In this document: positions 43,350-53,005 of the stretch, in pieces
Layout: every line of letters starts with the position of its first letter
How positions within the stretch are numbered: position 1 is the first letter of the stretch
NCBI RefSeq assembly: GCF_025642135.1
Contig: NZ_CP106793.1
Span: 8,586,001 to 8,650,000 of the forward strand
Direction of reading: 5' to 3'
Length of the DNA: 64,000 nt
DNA from: Streptomyces cynarae
GTDB taxonomy: Bacteria; Actinomycetota; Actinomycetes; Streptomycetales; Streptomycetaceae
Position numbers and translations under genes: made by a program
The notes under the pieces: generated by a model
The model's database searches: none
What the model was told of the DNA's origin: nothing
What the model saw: the letters and a program-made list of their open reading frames with translations, nothing else

Positions 43350-43760
43350 TACCCGTCCGTTCGGAACATCGAGCTGATGGTGCACTGCTCAGTGACCGCA
43401 GGAAGGGAAAAGGTTGCCGGCTTCTTCATCGCTCATCCGTTCTGGAAGATCAAGCCGGTGTTCCCCCTCGGTGGCCGCCGATGGGCAGGTGGTTGCCTGG
43501 AGGTTTGCCGCCGGGTCGAAGTTGCCGCAGGTATCCGCCGAGGCCGAGCCGGGGCACCTCGGAGGCGGACGGCAGGCCGCCGAGTCGATGCGCTTCGACA
43601 AGCGTTACGTTAACGTCGGCTTTCATGCCCGACAAGTGGTCGGACGCAACTCGTCCCGTCCCTCCCCGGCATCGGTCCTGACCTGGCCGGTCCTCAGAAG
43701 ATATCCGCCATTCAGGCAGTTGAGACGGGGTTGAGCGGCGGCGAAATGGTCACCGGCCGA

Positions 43761-43802
43761 TTGACAGCCCGCTGGGTCCATGTCACTTTCGAAGCGCTTC
43801 GA
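43761..43802 (+). promoter_or_regulatory. Promoter -35 box and perfect LacI-type operator before the GH3 gene
   Basis: TTGACA lies at 43761-43766. Downstream, TCGAAGCGCTTCGA (43789-43802) is a perfect 14-bp palindrome with a central GC, the form used by LacI-family repressors. It sits where the -10 or transcription start would be, 64 bases before the GH3 start codon. No regulator for this motif is in the window: the two LacI genes here have different sites. Confidence 0.6.
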
Positions 43803-43865
43803 CAACACGCACTGCCGCCACGCTCTTCCGCTGCTCGCTCACCGCACCGCACAAGGGGTTCCCAC

Positions 43866-46736
43866 GTGAACAGCCCGTCCAAGCACGCCCTGCCCGAAGC
43901 CGGGTCGCCGTTCCGCGATCCCGCGCTTCCGATCAGCAAGCGCGTCGACGACCTCCTGCACCGGCTCACGCTGGACGAGCGGCTCGCCATGCTGCACCAG
44001 TACGTCCCGGCCGTCCCACGCCTGGACATCGCCTCGTTCCGTACCGGAACAGAGGCGTTGCACGGTGTGGCCGGGATGGGGGAAGCGACCGTCTTTCCCC
44101 AAGCCGTGGGGCTGGGCGCCTCGTGGGACGAGGATCTGGTGCGCTCCGTCGCCGAGGCGGTCTCGGTCGAACTGCGCGCTCTCCACCGGCACCGGCCGAC
44201 CCCGACCGGGTTCGGCCCCAACGGCCTGCAGATCTGGTCGCCCGTGGTGAACCTGCTCCGCGATCCGCGGTGGGGTCGCAACGAGGAGGGCTACTCCGAG
44301 GACCCGCTGCACACCGCACGCCTCGGGACCGCGTACTGCCGGGGCCTGGCCGGCGACCATCCCGACTTCCTGCGCGCCGCCCCGGTGCTCAAGCACTTCC
44401 TCGCCTACAACAACGAGAACGACCGCTGCGTCACCTCCTCCGTTCTGCGCCCCCGCGTGCTGCACGAGTACGACCTGGCCGCCTTCCGCCCGATCATCGC
44501 CTCCGGCGCGGCCACCGGCGCGATGGCCGCCTACAACCTGGTCAACGGCCGCCCCTGCCACGTCAGTCCGCTCCTCGAGGACGAGCTGCGGCGCTGGGCA
44601 CGGCAGACCGGCCACGAACTGTTCGTGGTCAGCGACGAGCAGGCGCCCTCCAACCTGGTGGAAATGGAGCACTACTTCGAGGACCACGCCACCTCCCACG
44701 CCGCCGCGCTGAAAGCCGGCATCGACAGTTTCACCGACCACCGCGAGGACAGCGCGACCGTGATCGGCCGACTGCGCGAGGCACTTCAGCGCGGACTGAT
44801 CGAGGAGGAGGACGTGAATCGGGCGGTTCGCCGCCAGCTGCAACTCCGCTTCCGCCTCGGTGAGTTCGACCCCGACCTCGACCCGTACGCCGGCATCGGC
44901 CCGGAGGTGGTCGACTGCCCCGAGCACCGCGCCCTTGCCCGGCGCGCCGCAACCGAGTCGGTGGTGCTGCTCAAGAACGACGGTCTGCTGCCACTGGAAC
45001 CGGCCCGCGCACCGCGGATCGCGGTCATCGGCCCGCACGCCGACAGCCTGTACGAGGACTGGTACAGCGGCACCCTTCCGTACCAGGTCGGCATCGCGAC
45101 CGGCCTGCGCGCAGCGCTCGCGCAGGCGGGCGGCGAGGTGGTCTGCGTGCAGGGTGCCGACCGGATCGAGCTGCGCTCCCGCACCTCCGGCGAGCCGCTG
45201 GGCGCAGCCGCCTTCGACGTCCAGGAGTGGGGCGACGGCGTCCTCACCCTGTGCGAGGCCGGCACCGGCCGCTACCTCGGCCTCCAGGACGACGCCTCGC
45301 TCGTCGCCGAACGGACGCTGCTGAAGAACTGGTTCGTCAACGAGACCTTCTGTCTGGAGCCCGCCCCGGACGGTGAGGGCGACACCTTCCTGCTCCGCAA
45401 CGTGCGCACCGGCCGCTACGCCGCCCTCGATCCCGCCGACGGCCGGGTGCGGGTCACCGCCGAGAGCCCCGCGACGGCCGAGCGCTGGCAGCGAGCACTG
45501 CTGCGCGACGGCGCGTCCGAGGCGCGGGCCGCCGCCGAGGAGGCCGACGTGGCGATCGTCGTCCTCGGCAACCACCCGATGATCAACGGCCGCGAGACCG
45601 AGGACCGTACCGGCATCGCCCTGCCCGAGACCCAGGAAGCGCTGCTGCGCACGGTTGCCGCCGTCCGCCCGGAGACCGCGCTCGTCGTCATGAGCAGTTA
45701 CCCCTACGCCGTCGACTGGGCCGACGCCCACCTGCCGGCCGTGCTGTGGACCTCGCACGGCGGGCAGGAGACCGGCCGCGCGCTGGCCGCGGTGCTGCTC
45801 GGCGAGGCGGACCCGGCCGGGCGACTGCCGCAGACCTGGTACCGCGGCGACGACGAGCTGCCGCACCCCCTCGACTACGACATCATCAACGCGGGCTGGA
45901 CGTACCAGTACCACCGGGCCGCACCCCTCTACCCCTTCGGACACGGCCTGTCGTACACCGACTTCGCCCACCGGGACCTGCGGTTCTCCGCGGATTCCAT
46001 GACCCAGGACGGCTCGGTGGACGTGACGGTGACGCTGGCCAACACCGGCTCCCGGCCCGGAAGCGAGGTCGTCCAGCTCTACGTCCGGCCCCTGGACGCC
46101 CGTTACCAGGCGCCCCGGCGGCGGCTGGCCGACTTCCACAAGGTCCGGCTCGATCCGGGCGAGAGCAGGGAGCTCACCTTCCGGCTCCCCGCCGAACGGC
46201 TCGCCCACTGGGACGTCACCACCGGAGCCTTCACCGTCGACCCCGGCGACTACGAGGTGCTGCTCGCGCGCTCCGCCGAGAACATCGTCGGCACCACGCG
46301 GCTCACCGTGACCGGGCCCGCGCCCAGCCCCCGTGCGGTCGTCGACCGGCGCACCCCGGCCGTCGACTTCGACGACCACGCGGACATCACCCTCGTCGAC
46401 GCCACCCGGGCCTCCGGCGATGCGGTCGCCCCCGCCGATCCCGCGCGCCCCGCGACGCTGCTGTTCCGTTCCGTCGACCTGACCGGAGCGGTCCGGGTCG
46501 AGGCCGAGGTCGCCCGCGAGGGCGACGCCGCAGGAGAGGCGAGCGTGGAGGTGCGGGCGGGCGAGCGGAAGCTGGCGCGGATCGCGGTGCCGGTCACCGG
46601 CGACCAGTACGCCTGGACCACGGTCACCGCGGAACTGTCCGGCGTCGAAGCCGGCCTGCACGACCTGACCTTGGTCCTCCACGGCCACATCCGCCTCGCA
46701 GCGTTCCGCTTCGACTCGTCGCAGGCGAAGGGCTGA
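43866..46736 (+). CDS. GH3 beta-glucosidase-like enzyme with an inserted beta-trefoil domain
   Basis: A 956-residue cytoplasmic enzyme. The (beta/alpha)8 domain has the LHGVAGMGEATVFPQ strand, DPRWGRNEEGYSEDP, KHFLAYNNEN and the nucleophile Asp257 in LFVVSDEQA. The second domain contains VVLLKNDGLLPL and GNHPMINGRETEDRT, with fibronectin-III at YVRPLDARYQAPRRRLADF and a further C-terminal beta domain (about 835-956). Between the two halves of domain 2, at about 450-547, lies an insert with GDGVLTLCEAGTGRYLGL and LRNVRTGRYAALDPADGRV, the fascin/ricin-like beta-trefoil pattern, where other GH3s have PA14. GTG 43866 is used because the upstream frame is non-coding and contains the operator. It probably trims beta-glucosides or xylosides. 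Confidence 0.9.
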   Translation: MNSPSKHALPEAGSPFRDPALPISKRVDDLLHRLTLDERLAMLHQYVPAVPRLDIASFRTGTEALHGVAGMGEATVFPQAVGLGASWDEDLVRSVAEAVSVELRALHRHRPTPTGFGPNGLQIWSPVVNLLRDPRWGRNEEGYSEDPLHTARLGTAYCRGLAGDHPDFLRAAPVLKHFLAYNNENDRCVTSSVLRPRVLHEYDLAAFRPIIASGAATGAMAAYNLVNGRPCHVSPLLEDELRRWARQTGHELFVVSDEQAPSNLVEMEHYFEDHATSHAAALKAGIDSFTDHREDSATVIGRLREALQRGLIEEEDVNRAVRRQLQLRFRLGEFDPDLDPYAGIGPEVVDCPEHRALARRAATESVVLLKNDGLLPLEPARAPRIAVIGPHADSLYEDWYSGTLPYQVGIATGLRAALAQAGGEVVCVQGADRIELRSRTSGEPLGAAAFDVQEWGDGVLTLCEAGTGRYLGLQDDASLVAERTLLKNWFVNETFCLEPAPDGEGDTFLLRNVRTGRYAALDPADGRVRVTAESPATAERWQRALLRDGASEARAAAEEADVAIVVLGNHPMINGRETEDRTGIALPETQEALLRTVAAVRPETALVVMSSYPYAVDWADAHLPAVLWTSHGGQETGRALAAVLLGEADPAGRLPQTWYRGDDELPHPLDYDIINAGWTYQYHRAAPLYPFGHGLSYTDFAHRDLRFSADSMTQDGSVDVTVTLANTGSRPGSEVVQLYVRPLDARYQAPRRRLADFHKVRLDPGESRELTFRLPAERLAHWDVTTGAFTVDPGDYEVLLARSAENIVGTTRLTVTGPAPSPRAVVDRRTPAVDFDDHADITLVDATRASGDAVAPADPARPATLLFRSVDLTGAVRVEAEVAREGDAAGEASVEVRAGERKLARIAVPVTGDQYAWTTVTAELSGVEAGLHDLTLVLHGHIRLAAFRFDSSQAKG

Positions 46737-46752
46737 GCGTCCGCCCCCAGAC

Positions 46753-46789
46753 CGGCGGCCGCTCGTCCTCGGGTGGTGACGGGCCGCCG
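46753..46789. terminator. Possible stem-loop between GH3 and esterase genes
   Basis: CGGCGGCC (46753-46760) pairs with GGCCGCCG (46782-46789) over eight bases with a 21-base loop. It may attenuate read-through from the GH3 gene into the esterase gene. Confidence 0.35.
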
Positions 46790-46868
46790 CCCACGCCCAG
46801 GAGTTCCCGTGCTGTTCACGTTCCATCATCCCGCCGCTTCACCGTCTCTCCATCCGGAGGAAGTCCCC

Positions 46869-47852
46869 ATGCCTCTCACCGACCTCGGCCATGACGAACT
46901 CGTCGGCTACCGACCGGTGTCGACCGCACCGCACGATTTCGACGCCTTCTGGCAGCGCACGCTCGACGACGCCCGATCGCAGGGCGGAGCGGTGAAGGCC
47001 GAGCGCGTCACCGACCGGTTCCGGCTGCGCACCGTCGAGGTGGACGACCTGCGCTTCCCCGGCTGGAACGGCGAACCGGTGGCCGCCTGGCTGCTCCGCC
47101 CGCGCGGAGCCGAAGGCCAGCTGCCCGTCGTCGTCACCTACATCGGCTACAGCGGTGGCCGCGGCCTGCCCACCGACCACCTCTTCTGGTCGGCCGCCGG
47201 GTACGCCCAGCTCGTCGTCGACAGCCGGGGCCAGGGCCACGACACCCCCGACCGGAATCAGGGCGACGGCACGCAGTGGGCCGAGGGATTCATGACCCGC
47301 GGCATCGACTCGCCCGAGAACTACTACTATCGGCGCCTGATGACCGACTGCGCGCGTGCGGTGGACGCCGTCGCGGAACTGCCCGGTCTCGACGCCCGCC
47401 GGGTCGTGGTCGCGGGCGGCAGCCAGGGCGGCGGACTGGCTCTCGCCGCCGCCGGCCTCCTGGGGGACAGGGTGGCGGCGGTGATGCCCGACGTGCCGTT
47501 CCTGTGCCACTTCCGCCGCGCCGTCCAGATCACCGGCGAGGGCCCCTACCCGGAAATCGCCAAGTACCTGCGCTGGCACAGCCGCCACCGCGTGGAGCCG
47601 ACCTTCGCCACCCTCGACTACTTCGACGGCGTCCACTTCGCTCAGCGGGCCACCGCACCGGCCCTGTTCAGCGTCGGCCTGATGGATCCGATCTGTCCGG
47701 CCTCCACGGTCTACGCCGCCTTCAACCACTACGCGGGTGACGACCGGACCATGACCGTCTGGCCTTTCGCGGACCATGGCGGCGGTTGCGGTTCCAACCC
47801 GCCCGTCCAACTGGACTGGCTGGCCGAGCGGGGGCTCGCACCCGAGCAGTGA
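46869..47852 (+). CDS. Acetyl xylan esterase/cephalosporin-C deacetylase family protein (CE7)
   Basis: A 327-residue alpha/beta hydrolase: FDAFWQRTLDDARS, WNGEPVAAWLLRPRG, a Gly-rich YIGYSGGRGLPTDH oxyanion region, RGQGHDTPD, the nucleophile elbow VAGGSQGGGLALA, and later GLMDPICPASTVYAA (Asp) and DHGGGC (His). CE7 enzymes remove acetyl groups from short, imported xylo-oligosaccharides and are intracellular; no signal is present here. ATG 46869 follows GGAGGAAG. It lies in the GH3/GH1/GH31 gene run. Confidence 0.88.
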   Translation: MPLTDLGHDELVGYRPVSTAPHDFDAFWQRTLDDARSQGGAVKAERVTDRFRLRTVEVDDLRFPGWNGEPVAAWLLRPRGAEGQLPVVVTYIGYSGGRGLPTDHLFWSAAGYAQLVVDSRGQGHDTPDRNQGDGTQWAEGFMTRGIDSPENYYYRRLMTDCARAVDAVAELPGLDARRVVVAGGSQGGGLALAAAGLLGDRVAAVMPDVPFLCHFRRAVQITGEGPYPEIAKYLRWHSRHRVEPTFATLDYFDGVHFAQRATAPALFSVGLMDPICPASTVYAAFNHYAGDDRTMTVWPFADHGGGCGSNPPVQLDWLAERGLAPEQ

Positions 47853-48081
47853 CCCTTGCACCGCAGCCACCCGTCTCCGTCCGGGGAACGACCGTCTCGC
47901 CCGATCGCGAACGGCTGCTGACGCGGACGCCGCCCGGGCGTCACACCAGCGGCCCCACCGCACACACGGAGCAGCACTCCGCCCGGGCCGCCTCCGCCGC
48001 CGTACGCCGTCGGCATGTTCGCCGGCTGTCCACGAACTGGTATCAGCCACTACTTCGACGAGACCCACGAGGTGTCCCCAC

Positions 48082-49482
48082 GTGAGTTCCCCGCCCTTCC
48101 CGGTACTGCCCCCCGGGTTCCGTTTCGGCGCCGCCACCGCGGCCTACCAGATCGAGGGTGCCCATGACGAGGACGGGCGTGGCCCGTCCATCTGGGACAC
48201 CTTCAGCCACACCCCCGGGCGAACGCTCGGGGGCGCCACGGGCGACACCGCCTGCGACCACTACCGCCGCTACCGCGAGGACGTCGCCCTGCTGCGCGAA
48301 CTCGGCGTGGACGGTTACCGCTTCTCGATCGCCTGGTCCCGGCTGCTGCCCCAGGGCACCGGACCGATCAACCACAAGGGCCTGGACTTCTACGACCGTC
48401 TGATCGACGAGCTGCTGGCCGCCGGGGTCTCACCCGCGGTCACCCTCTACCACTGGGACCTGCCGCAGGCCCTGGAGGACCGTGGAGGCTGGCGCGCACG
48501 AGAGACCGCAGAGGCGTTCGCGCGGTACGCGGCCCTCGCCGCCGAACGCTACGGCGACCGGGTGGACCGCTGGATCACGCTCAACGAGCCCTACTGCTCG
48601 GCCTTCGTGGGCTACGCCGAGGGGCGGCACGCGCCTGGGGCCGAGGAGGGCCGCGGCGCGCTGGCGGCCGCACACCACCTGTTGGTCGCCCACGGCCTCG
48701 CGGTGCGGGAGCTGCGTGCCGCAGGCGCACGGGAAGTCGGGATCACCCTCAACCTCGACCGCATCCATGCCGCCTCCGACCGGCCCGAGGACCTGGCAGC
48801 CCTGCGCCGCGCCGAGACCCTCCACAACGACATCTGGACGGAACCGCTCCTTGCCGGGCGCTACCCCCTGCACGAGGCCGAGACCTGGGCCGGACTCGCC
48901 GACGGCCCCTGGCGGCTGCCGGGCGACCTGGACCTGATCGGTGCCCCGCTCGACTTCCTCGGCGTCAACTTCTACCGGCCCTTCACCGTGGCCGCCGCGC
49001 CGCACCGCGTGGCCGACCCCGAGCAGCGCACCGCCGTGGACATCGGCGCAGCCGAGCTGGACCCGTACGGCACCCGCCACACCACCATGGGCTGGCCGGT
49101 CGTCCCGGCCGCGTTCACCGAGCTGCTCTGCGGCCTCCACGCCCGCTATCCGCAGGCGCCGCCGATCTGGATCACCGAGAACGGCTCGGCGGAGGCCGAC
49201 ACGGTCTCACCCGACGGGCAGGTCCACGACCCCGACCGCATCGGCTACCTCGCCGACCACCTCACCGCCGTGGCCGACGCCATCGCCGCCGGTGTGGACG
49301 TACGCGGCTACTACGTCTGGTCGCTGCTGGACAACTTCGAGTGGGCACGCGGCTACGACCAGCGCTTCGGCCTCGTCCACGTCGACTACGACACCCTGGT
49401 CCGCACCCCCAAGGACAGTTACCACTGGTACCGGGGTCTGATCGCCGCGCACCGCGCACGCACGGAGGAACCTGCCCGATGA
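48082..49482 (+). CDS. GH1 beta-glucosidase
   Basis: A 466-residue GH1 enzyme with the N-terminal signature FRFGAATAAYQIEGA, acid/base Glu169 in TLNEPYCSA and nucleophile Glu366 in WITENGSA. The closing motif is YYVWSLLDNFEWARGYDQRFGL. No signal peptide. It hydrolyses beta-glucosides such as cello-oligosaccharides in the cytoplasm. GTG 48082 is chosen for the family-length N-terminus; the upstream frame is not coding-like. The stop overlaps the GH31 start by four bases. Confidence 0.93.
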   Translation: MSSPPFPVLPPGFRFGAATAAYQIEGAHDEDGRGPSIWDTFSHTPGRTLGGATGDTACDHYRRYREDVALLRELGVDGYRFSIAWSRLLPQGTGPINHKGLDFYDRLIDELLAAGVSPAVTLYHWDLPQALEDRGGWRARETAEAFARYAALAAERYGDRVDRWITLNEPYCSAFVGYAEGRHAPGAEEGRGALAAAHHLLVAHGLAVRELRAAGAREVGITLNLDRIHAASDRPEDLAALRRAETLHNDIWTEPLLAGRYPLHEAETWAGLADGPWRLPGDLDLIGAPLDFLGVNFYRPFTVAAAPHRVADPEQRTAVDIGAAELDPYGTRHTTMGWPVVPAAFTELLCGLHARYPQAPPIWITENGSAEADTVSPDGQVHDPDRIGYLADHLTAVADAIAAGVDVRGYYVWSLLDNFEWARGYDQRFGLVHVDYDTLVRTPKDSYHWYRGLIAAHRARTEEPAR

Positions 49483-51761
49483 AGTTCACCGACGGCTACT
49501 GGCTGATGCGTCCCGGCTGCACGGCCCGCTACGCCGCCGAGGTCGGCGACGTCCGCGCCGAGGACCACCGGATGACCCTGTACGCGCCCGTGAAACACGT
49601 GAGTCGACGCGGGCAGACGCTCAACAGCCCGCTGCTGACCGTGGAGTGCTGGTCCCCGGCCGAGGGGGTCATCGGTGTGCGGACGACCCACCATGCCGGA
49701 TCGGCTCGCCGGGGCCCGGAGTTCGCGCTGCCCGGCGCCGGTGAGAACGCCGGCAAGGTACGCCGGGACGGCGCGGTACTGGAGCTGGTCTCCGGCGAAC
49801 TGACGCTGCGCGTGGACACGGAACAGCCGTGGCGGCTGGAGTTCACCGCCGGCGGACGGGTGCTGACCTCCGCGGGTGAGCGTGGCACCGGGTTCGTCAC
49901 CGACGGCGAAGGCCGCCACTACATGCTCGGCCAGCTGTCGTTGGGAGTCGGAGAGCTGGTCTACGGCCTGGGGGAGCGGTTCACCCCGCTCGTCAAGAAC
50001 GGGCAGTCCGTGGACATCTGGCAGGCCGACGGCGGCACCAACAGCGAGCAGGCCTACAAGAACGTCCCGTTCCACCTCACCAACCGCGGCTACGGGGTCT
50101 TCGTCAATCACCCCGGCAGGGTGAGCTACGAGGTGGGCTCCGAGTCGGTCGGACAGGTCCAGTTCAGCGTCGAGGACCAGTCGCTGGAGTACTTCGTCGT
50201 CCACGGCCCCACCCCCAAGGAAATCGTCGCCCGCTACACGGCCCTCACCGGACGCCCGGCTCTGCCCCCGGCATGGGCGCTGGGGCTGTGGCTGACCACG
50301 TCCTTCACCACCGAATACGACGAGGCCACCGTCAACCGGTTCATCGACGGCATGGCCGAGCGCGGCATCCCGCTGAGCGTCTTCCACTTCGACTGCTTCT
50401 GGATGCGCGAGTACCAGTGGTCCGACTTCATGTGGGATGCGGAGACCTTTCCCGACCCGGAGGGCATGCTGGCCCGGCTCAAGCAGCAGGGTCTGCGCAT
50501 CAGCGCCTGGATCAACCCCTACATCGCCCAGAAGTCGCATCTGTTCGACGAGGGCATGCGCGAGGGCTACCTGGTACGCCGCGCCGACGGCAGCGTGTGG
50601 CAGTGGGACCTGTGGCAGGCCGGCATGGCGCTGGTCGACTTCACCAACCCGGCCGCCCGCGACTGGTACACCGGCAAACTGCGCATCCTGCTCGCCCAGG
50701 GCGTCGACTGCTTCAAGACCGACTTCGGCGAGCGCATCCCCACCGACGTCGTCTGGCACGACGGCTCCGACCCGGAGCGGATGCACAACTACTACACCCA
50801 CCTCTACAACCAGGCCGTCTTCGGGCTGCTGCGCGAGGAGCGCGGCGAGGGCGAGGCGCTGCTGTTCGCCCGCTCGGCCACCGCCGGCGGCCAGCAGTAT
50901 CCGGTCCACTGGGGCGGGGACTGCGAGTCCCACTTCGGTGCCATGGCCGAGTCGTTGCGCGGCGGCCTCTCCCTCGGCCTGTCCGGCTTCGGCTTCTGGA
51001 GCCACGACATCGGCGGCTTCGAGGGCACCCCCACCCCGACGGTCTTCAAGCGCTGGGTGCAGTTCGGCCTGCTCTCCTCGCACAGCCGGCTGCACGGGAG
51101 CAAGTCCTACCGTGTCCCGTGGGACTACGGCGAGGAAGCGGTCGAGGTCACCCGGGAGTTCACCCTGCTCAAGCACCGCCTCGCCCCCTACCTGCACCGT
51201 GCGGCCCAGCAGGCCCACGCCACCGGGGTGCCGGTGATGCGGGCCATGGTGCTGGAGTTCCCCGACGACCCCACCGCCGCCGTGCTCGACCGGCAGTACA
51301 TGCTCGGGGACGACCTGCTCGTCGCGCCCGTCTTCTCCGAGGACGGCACGGTGGAGTACTACGTGCCAGACGGGACGTGGACGAACCTACTGACCGGCGT
51401 CCAGGTCACCGGCCCGCGCTGGGTGCGCGAACAGCACGGGTTCCACACCCTGCCGCTGCTCGCCCGCCCCGACTCGGTCATCCCGTTCGCCGCCGAGGAC
51501 CAGAATCCCGTCTCGGCCTGGGCCGACGGTGCCGAGTTGCGGGTCCACGCCTTCGCCGACGGCGCGGAACGCACGCTGGTGATCCCGCGCGCCGAAGGGC
51601 CGGGGGAGGCAGCTCGCTTCCACCTGCGACGCGACGGCGACCGCCTCCGGATCACCACCGACAGCCCTCACCCCTGGCAGCTCCGGCTCGGCGGACCGGA
51701 CGGAACCCTCCACACGCGCCCCGCCGGCACGCCGGCGGCCGACCTGCCCTACCCGGACTGA
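49479..51761 (+). CDS. GH31 alpha-xylosidase (YicI-like)
   Basis: A 760-residue GH31 enzyme. The nucleophile Asp415 is in FKTDFGERIP and the acid/base Asp481 in HWGGDCESHF, nearly the same numbering as E. coli YicI. Other motifs: YGLGERFTPLVKNGQSVDIWQADGG is partial at 162-186, FHFDCFWMREYQWSDF and YRVPWDYGEEAVEV. It cuts alpha-1,6-xylose from xyloglucan oligosaccharides such as isoprimeverose. No signal peptide. Start ATG 49479 overlaps the GH1 stop by four bases with GGAGGAA upstream, so the two are coupled. Confidence 0.93.
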   Translation: MKFTDGYWLMRPGCTARYAAEVGDVRAEDHRMTLYAPVKHVSRRGQTLNSPLLTVECWSPAEGVIGVRTTHHAGSARRGPEFALPGAGENAGKVRRDGAVLELVSGELTLRVDTEQPWRLEFTAGGRVLTSAGERGTGFVTDGEGRHYMLGQLSLGVGELVYGLGERFTPLVKNGQSVDIWQADGGTNSEQAYKNVPFHLTNRGYGVFVNHPGRVSYEVGSESVGQVQFSVEDQSLEYFVVHGPTPKEIVARYTALTGRPALPPAWALGLWLTTSFTTEYDEATVNRFIDGMAERGIPLSVFHFDCFWMREYQWSDFMWDAETFPDPEGMLARLKQQGLRISAWINPYIAQKSHLFDEGMREGYLVRRADGSVWQWDLWQAGMALVDFTNPAARDWYTGKLRILLAQGVDCFKTDFGERIPTDVVWHDGSDPERMHNYYTHLYNQAVFGLLREERGEGEALLFARSATAGGQQYPVHWGGDCESHFGAMAESLRGGLSLGLSGFGFWSHDIGGFEGTPTPTVFKRWVQFGLLSSHSRLHGSKSYRVPWDYGEEAVEVTREFTLLKHRLAPYLHRAAQQAHATGVPVMRAMVLEFPDDPTAAVLDRQYMLGDDLLVAPVFSEDGTVEYYVPDGTWTNLLTGVQVTGPRWVREQHGFHTLPLLARPDSVIPFAAEDQNPVSAWADGAELRVHAFADGAERTLVIPRAEGPGEAARFHLRRDGDRLRITTDSPHPWQLRLGGPDGTLHTRPAGTPAADLPYPD

Positions 51762-51770
51762 AGCGGGTAC

Positions 51771-51817
51771 GAGCCGGTTCCTCTGCTCGACCTGCGCGAG
51801 CGCAGGGGAACCGGCTC
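51771..51817. terminator. Strong bipartite stem-loop terminator after the GH31 gene
   Basis: GAGCCGGTTCC (51771-51781) pairs with GGAACCGGCTC (51807-51817) over eleven bases, and an inner hairpin CCTGCG-CGAG-CGCAGG (51791-51806) stacks inside. It lies ten bases after the GH31 stop and ends the hemicellulase run. Confidence 0.8.
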
Positions 51818-51871
51818 CGTTCCGTTCGCCGCTCCAGTCGATGACCCGACCGCAACCGAAAGCGTGCAGCC

Positions 51872-52864
51872 GTGCAGAGCCAGACCAAGCGCCAGATGTC
51901 CCCAGACCAGCTCGATGCTCTGCTGCGCAGCACTGCGGGCATCGGGTGTCGCCTTGAGACCGAGCTGACCGACGGCTGGTTCAACACCGCCTACCGCGTC
52001 CTGCTCGACGACGGTCGGCCGGCCGTCGTCAAGCTCGCCCCTCCGGCCGGCGCGGCGGTCCTCCGGTACGAGCGCGGCATCCTCGCCACGGAAGCCATGG
52101 TGTACCGGCGGCTCGCGGCCCTCCCCGGCGGCAGCGTGCCGACACCGGAACTCTTTTACGCCGGGGAGGAGTTCCTCGCCCTCTCCGTCCTGGAGGGGAC
52201 CCCTTGGGACAAGGCGGCAGACCGCATCCACCCCTCCACCGGGGCGGCGCTTCGCCGCGAGCTGGGTGCGATCACCGCGCGTCTGCACACCCTGGCCCCG
52301 GAGGACGGGAGGTTCGGCTATCCAGCCGGTGAATCCGGGCTCTGTGCCCCCGACTGGCGGACCGCGTTCACCGCGATGGTGGACGCGCTCCTCGACGACG
52401 CCGATCGATGGCAGTCCCCGCTGGGCGAGCCGCCGGCCGACATCCGGGCGCTGGTGGCCGAGGGCCGGTACGCCCTCGACGAAGTCGCCGAGCCCCGGCT
52501 CGTCCACTTCGACCTGTGGCCGGGCAACATCTTCGTCGACCTCGGCACCGACGGGACGCACGCCCGGATCACCGGACTCATCGACCACGAAAGGGCGTTC
52601 TGGGGCGACCCGGCTGCTGAGCTGGTCTCCCTGGCCTTCGGCGGCGACACCGACCCCGAGAGCGACCTCGTCGCCGGCTACGTCGAGGCCGGAGGCAGCC
52701 TCGACTTCAGTCCCGCCTTCCGTCACCGACTGGCCCTCTACCAGCTCTACCTGGGCCTGCTGCTCATCGTCGAATGCGGGCCGCGCGGCTATGGTCCCGA
52801 TCACCTCGCATTCTGCCGCGACACTCTCGCCGACGCCATGACACGGCTGCGGAGCCTGGGGTAG
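51872..52864 (+). CDS. Aminoglycoside phosphotransferase (APH)/fructosamine kinase-like family protein
   Basis: A 330-residue kinase-fold protein. Nucleotide-binding Lys in PAVVKLAP, the catalytic loop LVHFDLWPGNIFVD with Asp and Asn, and LIDHERAFWGDPAAELVSL with the metal-binding Asp. Substrate is unknown; this branch includes many actinobacterial kinases not linked to resistance. The start (GTG 51872) is uncertain: GTG 51864 and ATG 51896 are near and none has a strong ribosome-binding site. Confidence 0.82.
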   Translation: MQSQTKRQMSPDQLDALLRSTAGIGCRLETELTDGWFNTAYRVLLDDGRPAVVKLAPPAGAAVLRYERGILATEAMVYRRLAALPGGSVPTPELFYAGEEFLALSVLEGTPWDKAADRIHPSTGAALRRELGAITARLHTLAPEDGRFGYPAGESGLCAPDWRTAFTAMVDALLDDADRWQSPLGEPPADIRALVAEGRYALDEVAEPRLVHFDLWPGNIFVDLGTDGTHARITGLIDHERAFWGDPAAELVSLAFGGDTDPESDLVAGYVEAGGSLDFSPAFRHRLALYQLYLGLLLIVECGPRGYGPDHLAFCRDTLADAMTRLRSLG

Positions 52865-53005
52865 CCGCCTGCGGGGCGTGAGCCGGGTGACGGGCAATCA
52901 GGGTCCGGGTGATGTCGTGATCACCCTTCGGGTCCGGTCCCCGTACGGGCCTGGATCCGACAGGACGCTGAGTGCGCGGGCAAGGGGCGCGATAGGTTGC
53001 CCGCC

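Noticed and set aside
51872..52864. APH-family kinase considered as an aminoglycoside resistance gene
   Set aside because: Only the general kinase motifs are visible; no antibiotic gene cluster is adjacent and this branch is mostly of unknown substrate.
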